A DNA stretch of 64,000 nucleotides, from assembly GCF_030409235.1 (NCBI RefSeq), contig NZ_JAUFPO010000009.1, positions 186,001 to 250,000 of the forward strand, written 5' to 3'. Numbering within the stretch: position 1 is the first letter of the stretch; every line of letters begins with the position of its first letter. Below the pieces are notes generated by a model, which was not told the DNA's origin, made no database searches, and saw only the letters and a program-made list of their open reading frames with translations. A program made the position numbers and the translations under genes. This DNA is from Halomonas almeriensis. Its GTDB lineage: Bacteria; Pseudomonadota; Gammaproteobacteria; Pseudomonadales; Halomonadaceae. Positions 8,169 to 24,401 of the stretch are shown here, piece by piece.

Positions 8169-9158
8169 GTGTTGAAACGCAATTCCGCTGCCTGTGGCAG
8201 GCTCGGCATCGATATCGGCCCCGACGCCGTTAAACTCGTCGAATTGTCGACGAGCCGGCGAGGGCGGGAGGTGCGAGGGCATGACGTGGCGCCGCTGCCT
8301 CGCGGCGCTGTCCACGAGGGGCGCATTCATGACGAGACGGCCGTTCTCGAAACCCTGTCAGGGGCCCTGGCGCGTGCTGGTGTGCGGGTCCAGTGTGCCA
8401 GTGTTGCCGTACCGGCAGAAGCCTCCATCATCAAGACCCTCCCGTTACCGGCTGCCCTGAACGAGGAGGAACTCGAGTGGCGTCTGCGACTCGATTCCGA
8501 CCAGCACATTCCCTTTCCGTTCCCGCAGGTTGCCTTTGACTTTCAGTCGCTGGGGCCGCTCGACGACGATGCCGATCAGCAGGCCGTGCTGCTGGTCGCC
8601 TGTCATCGGCAGGTGGTTGAGCAGCGCGCCGAACTGCTGCGCCGGGCGGGTCTGAGGCCTGTGGCGGTGGATATCGAGACCTTTGCCATGGAGCGGGCGC
8701 TGACCCGCCTTGCGCCGGCCCGGCCGCCAACCGACGACACCTGTGCGCTGCTGGATATCGGCCGGGAAGCCGGCACCTTTCATGTGCTGCACCGCGGGCG
8801 CGCCGTCTATCGGCAGGACATCCCGTTGCCTTGGCCGGAAGGCGAGCCTATCGAAACCGGGGCGTCGGCCTGGCAGTCAGCGGATGTCGAGGCGCTGGCA
8901 TCACAGCTGGCACGCGCCCTGCAACTCCATGCGTCCGCCGGCCTTTCGCCGCCTGTCGGCCTCCTGTGGCTGTCAGGAAGCATCAGTGGCCTGCGACAGC
9001 TGGCCGATGACCTGAGCGAGGCAATGGCCTTGCGGGTCGTCATGGCCGACCCGTTGCGGCCACTGGCCTGCCATGCCGGCGTTGACGACGAGGCCCTGCG
9101 GCAAGTTTCGCCGAGCCTGCTGGTCGCCTGCGGTCTTGCCCTGCGGGGTGACACATGA
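8169..9158 (+). CDS. pilM: type IV pilus assembly protein PilM
   Basis: Cytoplasmic actin/FtsA-like ATP-binding protein that docks onto PilN to form the inner part of the type IV pilus machine. The N-terminal phosphate-binding pattern GIDIGPDAVKLVEL is visible near residue 14. I chose GTG at 8169 (329 aa; TTG at 8172 is equivalent) because GGGAGG lies 8 bases upstream and homologues begin just before this motif. The upstream ATG at 8043 would add 42 residues unlike PilM. First gene of pilMNOPQ; its last four bases overlap pilN. Confidence 0.88.
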   Translation: MLKRNSAACGRLGIDIGPDAVKLVELSTSRRGREVRGHDVAPLPRGAVHEGRIHDETAVLETLSGALARAGVRVQCASVAVPAEASIIKTLPLPAALNEEELEWRLRLDSDQHIPFPFPQVAFDFQSLGPLDDDADQQAVLLVACHRQVVEQRAELLRRAGLRPVAVDIETFAMERALTRLAPARPPTDDTCALLDIGREAGTFHVLHRGRAVYRQDIPLPWPEGEPIETGASAWQSADVEALASQLARALQLHASAGLSPPVGLLWLSGSISGLRQLADDLSEAMALRVVMADPLRPLACHAGVDDEALRQVSPSLLVACGLALRGDT

Positions 9159-9694
9159 CCATTGAGATCAATCTCCTGCCTTGGCGGGATGCCAGGCGCC
9201 AGGCCCGTCGTCGGCGCTGGCAGCGGATGCTGCTGGGTGCACTCTTGAGCGGGTTGCTGCTGGGAGTCGCCGCCGACCGCCACCAGGCGGCTCGCCTGGA
9301 GTCGCAGCGTGCCCGCCTGGCGCTGATCGAGCAGCACACGCAAGCGCTTCAGCCGGCTCTGGCGGAGCTTGCCGATGTGCAGGCCCGGGCGGGTCGGCTG
9401 GAGGCGCGCCTGGCGGTCCTCCACAGGCACCTGGGGCAGCAGGGCCGCATGCTGGAGTGGTTCAACGGTCTGGCCGAGACCCTGGTGACCGGGGTGGGCT
9501 ATATCAGCCTGACCCAGCGGCAGCAACGCCTGACGCTGGAAGGGCAGGCCCTCAGCCATCAGCGGATTGCCGCGCAGCTCAAGGCCCTGGAGGCCTCGCC
9601 GGTGTGGCGGGCGCCATCCTTGTCGATGGTCGAGCCCGGTGCGGCGGGGTGGGATTTTCGCCTGAGGGTCCTGCTGGAGGAGTCGTCGCCATGA
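9155..9694 (+). CDS. pilN: type IV pilus assembly protein PilN
   Basis: Inner-membrane protein linking cytoplasmic PilM to periplasmic PilO. The N-terminal INLLPWRDARR motif is the conserved PilM-binding segment. A single membrane helix follows at about residues 24-40, then a coiled-coil region rich in Leu, Gln and Arg and a small ferredoxin-like C-terminal part. Length 179 aa fits the family. The ATG overlaps the pilM stop (ATGA), indicating translational coupling. Confidence 0.9.
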   Translation: MTIEINLLPWRDARRQARRRRWQRMLLGALLSGLLLGVAADRHQAARLESQRARLALIEQHTQALQPALAELADVQARAGRLEARLAVLHRHLGQQGRMLEWFNGLAETLVTGVGYISLTQRQQRLTLEGQALSHQRIAAQLKALEASPVWRAPSLSMVEPGAAGWDFRLRVLLEESSP

Positions 9695-10326
9695 AAGCGG
9701 AGGATATTCGTCATGGTATCCGAAAGCTGGCGGGACATGAGCTGAGTATCCAGGCGGCGGCTGACTGGCCGCGTGGCGCTCAGTGGCTGTGCTGTCTGGC
9801 GCTGGTTTGCGTGGTGATCGCCCTCTGCTGGTGGGGTCTGGTGAGGCCCGACATGCGTGTGCTCGAGGTGGCTCGGCAGGAGGAAAGCGTGCGGCTGGAG
9901 GCGTATCGACGCCAGGTATCGCGGCTGGCTGAGCTGCCGTTGCAGCAAGCTCGGGTGGCGCGGTTGCAGGCGCGCCTTGCCCTGCTGGACGGGGCCTTTC
10001 CGGCCTCCCCTGGAATGGCGGCGCTGATCGATGCGCTGGGGGCCGCGGCGGCTCGCCACGGCGTCGAGTTGAGCGCCATGGAGCTTCAGCCGGTGCGTGA
10101 GGAGCCTCCTCTGCGGGTGCATCCTGTCTCGCTGAGTGTGAACGGGGAGTATCACGCTCTGGGGCGCTTTCTGGCCGATGTGGCCACCCGGGAGCGCCTG
10201 GTGACCCTGCATGAGGCTCGCCTCAGTCGTCGGGACAAGGGTCTGCGGCTCGGGCTGGAGGTCCGCGCCTATCAGCGGGTCACCACGCCGGCGGCGGGCA
10301 CCTCCCGAGAGGAGGAGGACGCATGA
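9691..10326 (+). CDS. pilO: type IV pilus assembly protein PilO
   Basis: Inner-membrane partner of PilN; the heterodimer aligns the outer-membrane secretin with the inner motor. The 211-aa product has a cytoplasmic N-terminus, one membrane helix (about residues 33-50, WLCCLALVCVVIALCWWGL), a coiled-coil stretch and a C-terminal domain. ATG at 9691 overlaps the pilN stop and has GGAGG about 12 bases upstream; the frame is open far upstream but that part overlaps pilN in another frame. Confidence 0.88.
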   Translation: MKAEDIRHGIRKLAGHELSIQAAADWPRGAQWLCCLALVCVVIALCWWGLVRPDMRVLEVARQEESVRLEAYRRQVSRLAELPLQQARVARLQARLALLDGAFPASPGMAALIDALGAAAARHGVELSAMELQPVREEPPLRVHPVSLSVNGEYHALGRFLADVATRERLVTLHEARLSRRDKGLRLGLEVRAYQRVTTPAAGTSREEEDA

Positions 10327-10817
10327 AGATCTGGTGCATGGGATGTCTGTCGGTCGCCGTGACAGCGCTTCTTGCCGGCTGCGATGACGCGCACCTGACG
10401 GAACTGGATCAGCGCCTGGCGGACTGGCGTGTCGAGGCCTCGGCCGCGTCGCACCAGTGGGTTCCGGCAGGGATCCGGCCCCCACCACCGGCGTATCGAC
10501 AGGGCGCGGCTCCGAGCCCCTTTGCCGCCCGGTCGGTGCCGGCATCGGAACCCAGCGGTGTAGCGGAGCAGGACGCTGCCCCCGAGGGGCATGTATTGCC
10601 ACAAGCCTGGCGGCTACTCGGCACGCTGCAGGTGGGCGAACAGGCCTGGGCCCTGCTGAAGGGCCCCGCTGGCAAGGAGCATCTGGTGACGGCCGGTGAC
10701 CGGGTTGCGGGCGCCAGAATCATGACCATCGAGGCGGCGCACCTGGAGTTGGCGCCGCGGCGCACTTCGCCCGACGACAGCGTACAGGGGACAGTGAAGC
10801 TGACGCTTGAGAACTGA
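10323..10817 (+). CDS. pilP: type IV pilus lipoprotein PilP
   Basis: Periplasmic lipoprotein that connects PilNO to the secretin PilQ. A lipoprotein signal peptide is clear: positively charged start, hydrophobic core, lipobox LLAGC with the acylated cysteine at residue 20. A disordered proline-rich linker follows, then the compact C-terminal beta domain (LLGTLQVGEQAWALLKGP, GDRVAGARI) typical of PilP. Length 164 aa is usual. The start overlaps the pilO stop by four bases. Confidence 0.9.
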   Translation: MKIWCMGCLSVAVTALLAGCDDAHLTELDQRLADWRVEASAASHQWVPAGIRPPPPAYRQGAAPSPFAARSVPASEPSGVAEQDAAPEGHVLPQAWRLLGTLQVGEQAWALLKGPAGKEHLVTAGDRVAGARIMTIEAAHLELAPRRTSPDDSVQGTVKLTLEN

Positions 10818-10844
10818 GGCACGATCGACAGCAGGGAGGCGGCG

Positions 10845-12167
10845 ATGAGGATTCGAACATGCAGGGGATGCTGCCGGCTGGCGTTGTGGGGCTGGCTGGG
10901 GCTCTGGGTGGCCGGGTCGTTGGCGGCCGATACGCCAGGGCCGGAGGTAGAGCCAGGGGGCGAGAAGGTGCCGCCCATCTCGCTGAATCTGCGTGATGTG
11001 TCGGTTCGCACGGCGCTGGCCACCATCGCCGATGTCACCGGGCTCAACCTGGTGGCCAGCGACGCGGTGTCCGGCCGGGTGACCCTGAACCTCGATGAGG
11101 TGCCCTGGCAGCGGGCGCTGTCATTGATCCTCGAGAGTCATGGCCTGACCAGCCGTCGCCGGGGTAATGTCATCATGGTGGCGCCGGCATCGGCGTCGGT
11201 CGAGGTGAACGACATGCCGACGCCCTCGTTGATCACCGAGCGGCTGCGCATCAAGTATGCCAGGGCCGAGGAGCTGGCCGCCATGTTGCGCGGCGAGGGT
11301 GGCGTCGGATTGCTGACCGAGCGCGGGCGCGTGGCCGTGGATGCTCGGACCAACAGCCTGCTGTTACAGGATACCGCGGAGCGGGTAGCTGCCGTCAGGC
11401 AGATGGTCGCCAGGCTCGATGTGCCCGTCCGCCAGGTGCGCATCGAGGCGCGCATCGTGATTGCCCGGGACTCGGTGGCGCGTCAACTGGGGGTCGCCTG
11501 GGGGCTTTCCGCCGCCGACCGCGGCGAACCGGGCGGCGTCAATGTGGCAGGAGCCTCCAGCGGCGTTGCCGAAAATGGCGGCCTGGCTGTGGACCTTGGC
11601 GATGCCGAGGCCCCCGGTACGCGCTTTGCCTTTGGCTATCTTTCCGGCGATGTGCTGCTGGATCTCGAGCTGAGAGCGCTGGAAAGCGAGGGCAAGAGCC
11701 GTATCGTGTCCCAGCCCAGCGTGATCACGGCCAATCGGCGTGAGGCCTTGATCAAGCAGGGAACGGAAATTCCCTATCAGGAAGCGACCTCCAGCGGGGC
11801 CACCAATGTGGCTTTCAAGGAAGCGGTACTGTCGCTGAAGGTGACGCCCCGGATCACGCCGGATGACCGCATCATAATGTCGCTGGTGCTCAATAATGAC
11901 ACCATCGCCCGGGAAACCTTCGGCGGAGCGCCGGCCATCGACACCAATCAGATTGCCACGCGGGTGCTGGTCAACGACGGTCAGACCGTGGTGCTGGGCG
12001 GTATCCTAACGACCCGCCAGATCAGTCAGTTGTTCAAGACGCCCCTGCTCGGCGACCTGCCCTGGGTGGGGGAGCTATTTCGCTATACCGAGAACAGCAG
12101 CGATAAGGTAGAGTTGCTGGTATTCATTACGCCTCGAATACTGATCGAAAATTTGGCGGCACCTTAA
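10845..12167 (+). CDS. pilQ: type IV pilus secretin PilQ, short form
   Basis: Forms the outer-membrane gated channel through which the pilus passes. Sec signal peptide at residues 1-28 (cleavage near SLAADT), an STN/N0 domain (about 40-110), one secretin N domain (about 125-190) and the C-terminal secretin barrel with [11 protein letters not shown] and [16 protein letters not shown]. At 440 aa it is far shorter than the 714-aa P. aeruginosa protein: the AMIN peptidoglycan-binding repeats are absent, giving an architecture like HofQ. GGGAGG sits 7 bases before the ATG. Its stop overlaps the aroK start. Confidence 0.92.
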   Translation: MRIRTCRGCCRLALWGWLGLWVAGSLAADTPGPEVEPGGEKVPPISLNLRDVSVRTALATIADVTGLNLVASDAVSGRVTLNLDEVPWQRALSLILESHGLTSRRRGNVIMVAPASASVEVNDMPTPSLITERLRIKYARAEELAAMLRGEGGVGLLTERGRVAVDARTNSLLLQDTAERVAAVRQMVARLDVPVRQVRIEARIVIARDSVARQLGVAWGLSAADRGEPGGVNVAGASSGVAENGGLAVDLGDAEAPGTRFAFGYLSGDVLLDLELRALESEGKSRIVSQPSVITANRREALIKQGTEIPYQEATSSGATNVAFKEAVLSLKVTPRITPDDRIIMSLVLNNDTIARETFGGAPAIDTNQIATRVLVNDGQTVVLGGILTTRQISQLFKTPLLGDLPWVGELFRYTENSSDKVELLVFITPRILIENLAAP

Positions 12168-12709
12168 TGTCAGTACTCCCCAACATCATTCTCGTCGGCC
12201 CCATGGGGGCCGGCAAAAGCACCATCGGTCGTCTCCTGGCGGCCGAGATATCGCGTGAATTCCTGGACAGCGATCACGAGATCCAGGCCCGCTGCGGAGC
12301 CGATATTCCGTGGATATTCGACGTGGAAGGCGAGGCCGGTTTTCGCGCTCGCGAGTCGCAGATGATCGCCGAGCTGGCGGGCCGCTCGGAGGTTGTCATC
12401 GCCACTGGTGGCGGTGCCGTGTTGCGCGAGGACAATCGACGTGTGCTGCGTGACAGCGGCAGTGTCATCTATCTGTATACCACCGTCAGCCAGCAGCTGC
12501 GACGCACCGCCAAGGACCGCAATCGCCCGCTCCTGCAGCGCGATGATCGGCGCCAGGTGCTCGAGCGGATGTTCGGCGAGCGGGACCCGCTCTACCGGGC
12601 GACCTCGGATATCGTGGTTCGCACTGACCGGCGCGGTCCGCGCTCCGTGGTGAGCGACATTCTGCGCCGCGTGCAGAGCCTGACCGATCCACTTCATTGC
12701 AAGGCCTGA
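12167..12709 (+). CDS. aroK: shikimate kinase
   Basis: Phosphorylates shikimate at the 3-hydroxyl, fifth step of chorismate synthesis. Seen: Walker [13 protein letters not shown] near the N-terminus, a shikimate-binding acidic motif (DSDHEI), the GGGAVLRE glycine triplet, and the lid arginines ([11 protein letters not shown]). Length 180 aa is typical. ATG overlaps the last base of the pilQ TAA (TAATG), so it is probably translated from the pil transcript, the linkage known from Pseudomonas. Confidence 0.95.
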   Translation: MSVLPNIILVGPMGAGKSTIGRLLAAEISREFLDSDHEIQARCGADIPWIFDVEGEAGFRARESQMIAELAGRSEVVIATGGGAVLREDNRRVLRDSGSVIYLYTTVSQQLRRTAKDRNRPLLQRDDRRQVLERMFGERDPLYRATSDIVVRTDRRGPRSVVSDILRRVQSLTDPLHCKA

Positions 12710-12713
12710 TGCC

Positions 12714-13820
12714 ATGACTTCATCCGACGACGCCCTGACCACGCTGCCGGTCTCGCTGGGCGAGCGCAGCTACCCGATCCACATCGGCCCCGGCCTGCTG
12801 GGCGACCCGCAGTGGCTGGCGCCGCACCTGGCCGGGCGACAGGTGATGGTGGTGACCAACGACCGCGTGGCGCCCCTATATCTCGAGGCGCTGAAGCAGG
12901 GGCTTTCCGACGACCTGGACGTGCGCGAGGTCATCCTGCCGGATGGCGAGGCGACCAAGAGCCTGGCCAGCGTCGAACGGATCTGGGATGCCCTGCTCGC
13001 GGCCGGATTCAACCGGCGCTGCACCCTGATTGCCCTGGGGGGCGGGGTGATCGGCGACATGGCCGGCTATGCCGCGGCCAGCTATCAGCGTGGCGTGGCC
13101 TTCATCCAGGTGCCCACGACCCTGTTGGCGCAGGTGGACTCATCCGTGGGTGGCAAGACCGGGGTCAATCACCCGCGCGGTAAGAACATGATTGGCGCTT
13201 TCTGGCAGCCCCGGGCCGTGCTAATCGACACTGAAACCCTGACGACACTGCCGCCGCGTGAACTCTCGGCGGGGCTCGCCGAGGTCATCAAGTATGGCCT
13301 GATTCGTGATAGCGACTTTCTGGCCTGGCTGGAAGCCAGCATGGCGATGTTGCGGGGCCTCGATACGGCGACCCTAACCCTGGCCATCGAGCGGAGTTGT
13401 CGCCTAAAGGCCGAGATCGTCGCCGAGGATGAAACCGAGCAGAACGTGCGAGCCCTGCTCAACCTGGGGCACACCTTCGGGCATGCCATTGAAACCCATC
13501 AGGGCTATGGGCAGTGGTTGCATGGCGAAGCGGTCGGGGCCGGCATGCTGATGGCCAGTGAGCTGTCCCATCGGCTGGGCTGGCTCGACGCCTCCGATGT
13601 GGCCCGTGTCCGCCACCTCCTAGAGGCTGCTGACCTGCCGCTGGCGGCGCCGGGCGATATGCGGGCCGAGGATTTTCTGGCCCTCATGCGGCTCGACAAG
13701 AAGAATCTCGATGATCGCCTGCGCCTGATCCTGCTACGCCGGTTGGGCGACGCCTGCGTGCATGAAGCGACGCCGCCGGAGATGCTGGTGAGATTGCTCG
13801 AGGAATTTCCGCGAGCCTGA
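12714..13820 (+). CDS. aroB: 3-dehydroquinate synthase
   Basis: Converts DAHP to 3-dehydroquinate using NAD and a divalent metal, second step of the shikimate pathway. Seen: nucleotide-binding GGGVIGDMAGYAA, the PTTLLAQVDSSVGGKTGVN active-site block, GLAEVIKYGLI, and the metal histidines in LNLGHTFGHAIE and HGEAVGAGM. Length 368 aa matches the family. It starts 4 bp after aroK. The SPOR-domain gene that follows aroB in Pseudomonas is missing here. Confidence 0.96.
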   Translation: MTSSDDALTTLPVSLGERSYPIHIGPGLLGDPQWLAPHLAGRQVMVVTNDRVAPLYLEALKQGLSDDLDVREVILPDGEATKSLASVERIWDALLAAGFNRRCTLIALGGGVIGDMAGYAAASYQRGVAFIQVPTTLLAQVDSSVGGKTGVNHPRGKNMIGAFWQPRAVLIDTETLTTLPPRELSAGLAEVIKYGLIRDSDFLAWLEASMAMLRGLDTATLTLAIERSCRLKAEIVAEDETEQNVRALLNLGHTFGHAIETHQGYGQWLHGEAVGAGMLMASELSHRLGWLDASDVARVRHLLEAADLPLAAPGDMRAEDFLALMRLDKKNLDDRLRLILLRRLGDACVHEATPPEMLVRLLEEFPRA

Positions 13821-13847
13821 TCGCTGACGCCAATCATCCGCTCACAT

Positions 13848-13874
13848 GACGCCCGCGTTTCGAACGCGGGCGTC
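13848..13874 (+). terminator. hairpin after aroB
   Basis: Perfect 12-bp stem GACGCCCGCGTT/AACGCGGGCGTC with loop TCG, 28 bp after the aroB stop. There is no T tract, so it may be a weak or Rho-assisted terminator. Confidence 0.5.
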
Positions 13875-14249
13875 GTCGTCTGGGGCAGGTCAGCGTTCTG
13901 TTTGCGGTAATCTGTATGCCTTATGCTATATCGGCATGGGGGGAGCGGGTGTTTTAGACCAAAGTCTGGTGTCTTCCTGCCGGGGGCGAGCTGTTGTATG
14001 GCTGTTTTGCAAGCTATTGAGTTGTCGGGGCTTTTTTCTTGAATAATTGTGCAAGTCACGGATTTGGCGGATAAATCAGCCGGCCGGGCGTAGCTCGGGC
14101 GTTGCGTCCGGGGCGAGGGGTGGCTATTCTGGATTGCCTTTTGCCGCGCGATTCAACGGCTTTTTTCAGGCCATATGTAAAAAGAAAAAACCACCACAAT
14201 AACACCTGACACTGTTATATAAAATACCTACCGTAGCTGAGGCGCGTCC
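13875..14249. other. gltB upstream region
   Basis: No gene seen. The last 90 bp before gltB (about 14160-14235) are strikingly AT-rich, including runs of T and A and a TATATAAAAT stretch near 14216-14225, suggesting the gltBD promoter and binding sites for a nucleoid or nitrogen regulator. I could not settle on a -35/-10 pair. Confidence 0.4.
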
Positions 14250-17200
14250 ATGAACCGAGGTCTCCACCAGCCCGACGAATTCCGTGACAACTGCGGGTTC
14301 GGTTTGATTGCCCACATGGAGGGGCAGGCAAGCCATGACCTGCTTAAGACGGCCATTGAATCCCTAACCTGCATGACCCATCGCGGCGGCATTGCTGCCG
14401 ATGGCAAGACGGGGGATGGCTGCGGCCTTTTGTTGAAAATGCCCGATGCCTTCATGCGCGACATGGCCCGTGAGGTGCTGGGCGTCGAGCTGGGCGAGCG
14501 CTATGCCGTGGGTTCGGTGTTCCTGCCGGATGATGATGCGCGTGAAGCGCATTGCCGCGAGACTCTGGAAGGCGAACTCACCCGGCGCGGCCTGAAGGTA
14601 CTGGGCTGGCGCGAGATGCCCGTGGACCCGAGCGTCTGCGGTCCCATGGCCCTGAAGTGCCTGCCGCGGATTCGTCAGCTCTTCGTCGAACCGGGGGATG
14701 TCGACGACGCGACCTTCGATGTCGAGCTGTTCATGGGGCGCCGCCATGCCGAGCAGGCATTGGCCGGGGATGCCGACTTCTATGTCAGCTCGCTGTCACC
14801 CAGGGTCGTGTCCTACAAGGGACTGGTCATGCCGGTGGACCTGCCGGCCTTCTATCCTGACCTGGGGGACGAGCGCCTGGAAACGGCGATCTGTGTCTTT
14901 CATCAGCGCTTCTCCACCAATACGGCGCCGCGCTGGCCGCTGGCCCAGCCGTTTCGCCTGCTGGCGCACAATGGCGAGATCAACACCATCCAGGCCAACC
15001 GCGGCTGGGCCAACTCGCGCAAGGAAAACTTCACCAGCGAGCGTCTGCCCGACATCGCCGAGCTCGACGAGATCGTCAATACCACGGGGTCGGATTCGTC
15101 GAGCATGGACAACATGCTGGAAGTGCTGCTAACCGGCGGCATGGATCTGCACCGCGCGGTGCGCATGATGGTGCCGCCGGCCTGGCAGAACGTCGAGATG
15201 ATGGACGGCGACCTGCGCGCTTTTTATGAATACAACTCCATGCACGCCGAGCCCTGGGATGGGCCGGCGGGCGTGGTCATGACCGATGGCCGCCAGGCGC
15301 TGTGCATGCTCGACCGCAACGGCCTGCGACCGGCGCGCTGGGTCATTACGCGCAATGGCTATATCACCCTGGCCTCGGAAATCGGCACCTATGATTACCG
15401 ACCCGAGGACGTGGTCGCCAAGGGCCGGGTCGGCCCCGGTCAGGTGCTGGCGGTGGATACCGAGACCGGCGAGGTGCTGCACACCCGCGACATCGACGAG
15501 CGTCTCAAGTCGGCCTATCCCTACAAGCGCTGGCTCAAGCAGGAAGCCAACTACCTGGAGTCGGCACTCACCGAACTGGCGCGCTTCCAGAACATGGACG
15601 CCGATCGACTGGCCGTGCAGCAGAAGATGTTTCAGGTCAGCTTCGAGGAGCGCGATCAGGTGCTGCGCCCGCTGGCCGAGAGCGGTCAGGAAGGCGTTGG
15701 CTCCATGGGGGATGACACCCCGATGGCCGTGCTGTCGCGCAAGCAGCGCTTGCTGACCGATTATTTCCGCCAGAAGTTTGCCCAGGTTACCAACCCGGCG
15801 ATCGACCCGCTGCGCGAGGCCATCGTGATGTCGCTGGAAAGCTGCATCGGTGCCGAACTGAATGTGTTTCGTTCGACCCCGGAGCATGCCCATCGGCTGA
15901 TCCTGACCACACCGGTACTGTCGCCGCGCAAGTTCACGGCGCTGGTCAGCCAGGAAGACCCCGCCTTCGCCAGCCTGACCCTGCCGCTGGCCTATGACCC
16001 TCAGCACACTAGTCTCAAGGGGGCGCTGCAGGCGCTGTGTGCCCGAGCGGAAGAAGCGGCTCGCGGCGACAGCGTGCTGCTGGTGCTGTCGGATGCCGAG
16101 CTCGAGCAGGGGCAACTGCCGATCCAGGCCGCACTGGCCGTCGGCGCAGTGCACCATCACCTGAACCGCAAGGCGTTGCGCCCGCGGGTCAACCTGATCG
16201 TCGAGACCGGCTATGCCCGCGATGCTCACCAGATGGCCGTGCTGTTCGGTGTGGGCGCCACGGCGGTCTACCCCTGGCTGGCCTATCAGGTCATGGCCGA
16301 CATGCATCGCACCGGCGAGCTGGTCGGCAATCCGGCGGATGCCCGCGAGAACTATCGCAAGGGTTTGCAGAAGGGGCTGTTCAAGATTCTCTCCAAGATG
16401 GGCATCTCGACCCTGGCCTCCTACCGCGGCTCTCAGCTGTTCGAGGCGGTGGGCCTGGCCTCCGAGGTCATGGAACTGTGCTTCGACGGCATGGCGTCGC
16501 GTATCGAAGGCACCGGCTTCGCCGAGCTGCAGCTTCAGCAGGAACTGCTGGCCAGGGATGCCTGGAAGCCGCGCAAGCAGATCGCCCAGGGTGGCCTGAT
16601 GAAGTATGTGCATGGCCACGAGTACCATGCCTACAACCCGGACGTGATCAAGGCGCTGCAGGAAGCGGTCCAGGAAGGCAGCTATACCAAGTGGAAGAAG
16701 TTTGCCTCCCTGGTCAACGAACGCGATCCGGCGACCATTCGTGACCTGCTTAGGCTCAAGCCCGCCGAGACGGCCCTGCCGCTCGAGGAGGTGGAGCCGG
16801 TCGAAGACCTGCTGCCGCGCTTTGACAGCGCCGGCATGTCGCTCGGCGCCCTGTCACCGGAAGCCCATGAGTCGCTGGCCCAGGCCATGAACGAGACCGG
16901 CGGGCGCTCCAACTCCGGTGAAGGGGGGGAGGATCCGGCACGCTACGGCACCATTCGCAGTTCCAAGATCAAGCAGATCGCCTCGGGACGTTTCGGCGTC
17001 ACGCCGGCCTATCTGGCCAACGCCGAGGTCCTGCAGATCAAGGTGGCCCAGGGCGCCAAGCCCGGGGAGGGCGGCCAGTTACCGGGGGGCAAGGTCAACG
17101 GCCTGATCGCGCGCCTGCGCTATGCGGTGCCCGGCGTGACACTGATTTCCCCGCCGCCGCACCATGACATCTATTCCATCGAGGACCTGGCCCAGCTGAT

Positions 17201-18698
17201 CTTCGACCTCAAGCAGGTCAACCCGGATGCCCAGGTCTCGGTCAAGCTGGTCTCGGAGCCCGGCATCGGCACCATCGCCACCGGGGTCGCCAAGGCCTAT
17301 GCCGATTTGATCACGGTTTCCGGCTACGATGGCGGTACGGCGGCCAGTCCGCTGACCTCGATCAAGCATGCCGGCAGCCCCTGGGAGCTCGGCCTGCCCG
17401 AGGTACACCAGGCACTGCGCCTCAATGGCCTGCGCGACAAGATTCGCCTGCAGACCGATGGCGGCCTGAAGACCGGCCTGGACGTGATCAAGGCGGCCAT
17501 TCTGGGCGCCGAGAGCTTCGGCTTCGGCACGGCCCCGATGGTGGCGCTGGGCTGCAAGTACCTGCGCATCTGCCACCTCAACAACTGTGCCACCGGGGTT
17601 GCCACCCAGCATCAGGCGCTGCGCGACGAGCATTTCCGCGGCACGGTGGACATGGTCAAGCACTACTTCCGTTTCATTGCCGAGGAAGTGCGTGAGCTCA
17701 TGGCCATGCTGGGGGTTCGCCAGCTGACCGATCTGATCGGGCGTACCGATCTGCTCGAGATCCTGGAAGGCACCACGGCGTCGCAGCGCGGGCTGGACCT
17801 GTCGCCACTGATGACCAACGACTTCGTGCCGGCCGAGGCACCGCAGTTCTGCCGCGTGAATCGCAATGTGCCCCACGACCCGGGGGCCAAGAACCAGGAA
17901 TTGTTGGCGGCGCTGAAGACGGCCATCGAGACCAAGACAGGCGGTGAGTTCGACTTCGCCATCACCAACTGTGACCGCAGCGTGGGGGCTCTGGTCTCGG
18001 GTGCCATCGCCAAGCGCCATGGCGAGCCCGGCCTCGAAGAGGCGCCACTGACGGTGCGTTTCCGCGGCGTGGCCGGCCAGAGCTTTGGCGTCTGGAATGC
18101 TCGGGGGCTGCACCTCTATCTGGAAGGCGATGCCAACGACTATGTCGGCAAGGGCATGAACGGTGGTCGTGTGGTGGTCGTGCCGCCTCGCGAGAGCCAT
18201 TTCGAGAGTCACCGGACGGCCATCATCGGTAATACCTGTCTGTATGGTGCCACCGGCGGCAAGCTGTTTGCCTCCGGCATGGCCGGCGAGCGCTTCGGGG
18301 TGCGCAACTCGGGTGCCCATGCGGTCATTGAGGGCGCTGGCGACCACTGCTGCGAGTACATGACCGGCGGTGTGGTGGCGGTGCTCGGCGAGACCGGCAT
18401 CAACTTCGGTGCCGGCATGACCGGCGGCTTTGCCTATGTCTACGACGAGGATCGCACCTTCGTCGACAAGTACAACCACGAACTGGTGGAGATTCACCGG
18501 GTCAACATCGAGGCCATGGAGGCCCATCGTCGACACCTGAGGGAAGTCATCGAGGAGTTCGTCGCGGAAACCGGCTCGCAGCGCGGCCGCGACATGCTCG
18601 AGGATTTCAGCGACTACATCCGTCATTTCTGGCTGGTGAAGCCCAAGGCGGCGAGCCTTGCCAGCCTGCTGGATCAGTCCCGGCGCCAACCGGAATGA
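14250..18698 (+). CDS. gltB: glutamate synthase (NADPH) large subunit
   Basis: With GltD makes two glutamates from glutamine and 2-oxoglutarate, the main ammonia-assimilation route with glutamine synthetase. Order: a 14-residue propeptide whose removal exposes Cys15 (NCGFGLIAH) as the glutaminase nucleophile, the type II glutaminase domain (to about 430), the central domain, the FMN-binding synthase domain with the 3Fe-4S cysteines ([12 protein letters not shown]), and the C-terminal beta-helix (GGxxxG-rich). Length 1482 aa is normal. The ATG is preceded by GAGG. gltD follows 42 bp later. In a halophile glutamate also serves as an osmolyte. Confidence 0.97.
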   Translation: MNRGLHQPDEFRDNCGFGLIAHMEGQASHDLLKTAIESLTCMTHRGGIAADGKTGDGCGLLLKMPDAFMRDMAREVLGVELGERYAVGSVFLPDDDAREAHCRETLEGELTRRGLKVLGWREMPVDPSVCGPMALKCLPRIRQLFVEPGDVDDATFDVELFMGRRHAEQALAGDADFYVSSLSPRVVSYKGLVMPVDLPAFYPDLGDERLETAICVFHQRFSTNTAPRWPLAQPFRLLAHNGEINTIQANRGWANSRKENFTSERLPDIAELDEIVNTTGSDSSSMDNMLEVLLTGGMDLHRAVRMMVPPAWQNVEMMDGDLRAFYEYNSMHAEPWDGPAGVVMTDGRQALCMLDRNGLRPARWVITRNGYITLASEIGTYDYRPEDVVAKGRVGPGQVLAVDTETGEVLHTRDIDERLKSAYPYKRWLKQEANYLESALTELARFQNMDADRLAVQQKMFQVSFEERDQVLRPLAESGQEGVGSMGDDTPMAVLSRKQRLLTDYFRQKFAQVTNPAIDPLREAIVMSLESCIGAELNVFRSTPEHAHRLILTTPVLSPRKFTALVSQEDPAFASLTLPLAYDPQHTSLKGALQALCARAEEAARGDSVLLVLSDAELEQGQLPIQAALAVGAVHHHLNRKALRPRVNLIVETGYARDAHQMAVLFGVGATAVYPWLAYQVMADMHRTGELVGNPADARENYRKGLQKGLFKILSKMGISTLASYRGSQLFEAVGLASEVMELCFDGMASRIEGTGFAELQLQQELLARDAWKPRKQIAQGGLMKYVHGHEYHAYNPDVIKALQEAVQEGSYTKWKKFASLVNERDPATIRDLLRLKPAETALPLEEVEPVEDLLPRFDSAGMSLGALSPEAHESLAQAMNETGGRSNSGEGGEDPARYGTIRSSKIKQIASGRFGVTPAYLANAEVLQIKVAQGAKPGEGGQLPGGKVNGLIARLRYAVPGVTLISPPPHHDIYSIEDLAQLIFDLKQVNPDAQVSVKLVSEPGIGTIATGVAKAYADLITVSGYDGGTAASPLTSIKHAGSPWELGLPEVHQALRLNGLRDKIRLQTDGGLKTGLDVIKAAILGAESFGFGTAPMVALGCKYLRICHLNNCATGVATQHQALRDEHFRGTVDMVKHYFRFIAEEVRELMAMLGVRQLTDLIGRTDLLEILEGTTASQRGLDLSPLMTNDFVPAEAPQFCRVNRNVPHDPGAKNQELLAALKTAIETKTGGEFDFAITNCDRSVGALVSGAIAKRHGEPGLEEAPLTVRFRGVAGQSFGVWNARGLHLYLEGDANDYVGKGMNGGRVVVVPPRESHFESHRTAIIGNTCLYGATGGKLFASGMAGERFGVRNSGAHAVIEGAGDHCCEYMTGGVVAVLGETGINFGAGMTGGFAYVYDEDRTFVDKYNHELVEIHRVNIEAMEAHRRHLREVIEEFVAETGSQRGRDMLEDFSDYIRHFWLVKPKAASLASLLDQSRRQPE

Positions 18699-20159
<1,461 letters not shown>

Positions 20160-20174
20160 CGCGCGGTTGGCGAC

Positions 20175-20237
20175 GAGCTGCGAGCTACGAGCTGCGAGCT
20201 GCGAGGTAAGAGGTAAGAGGGAAGAGGGAAGAGGTAA
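20175..20237 (+). repeat. heptanucleotide array, nine units GAGNNNN, 3' of gltD
   Basis: Exactly nine 7-bp units without a break: GAGCTGC, GAGCTAC, GAGCTGC twice, GAGGTAA twice, GAGGGAA twice, GAGGTAA. All keep GAG and vary in the last four bases, in blocks of like units. It begins 15 bp after the gltD stop codon, GAG strand in the gltD sense. Confidence 0.8.
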
Positions 20238-20275
20238 GATGCAGTCCGCCAAGCGTGTCGTGGGTCGAACTCTGA

Positions 20276-23037
<2,762 letters not shown>

Positions 23038-23052
23038 TTTCTTCAACGCTGA

Positions 23053-24372
<1,320 letters not shown>

Positions 24373-24401
24373 GGCGTTTCGCCGACAATTGCCCGTCGTT
24401 T

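Noticed and set aside
14130-14145. Sigma-54-like GG-N10-GC before gltB (TGGATTGCCTTTTGCC)
   Set aside because: The -24 half matches poorly (TGGATT instead of TGGCAC), and GG-N10-GC is frequent in GC-rich DNA.
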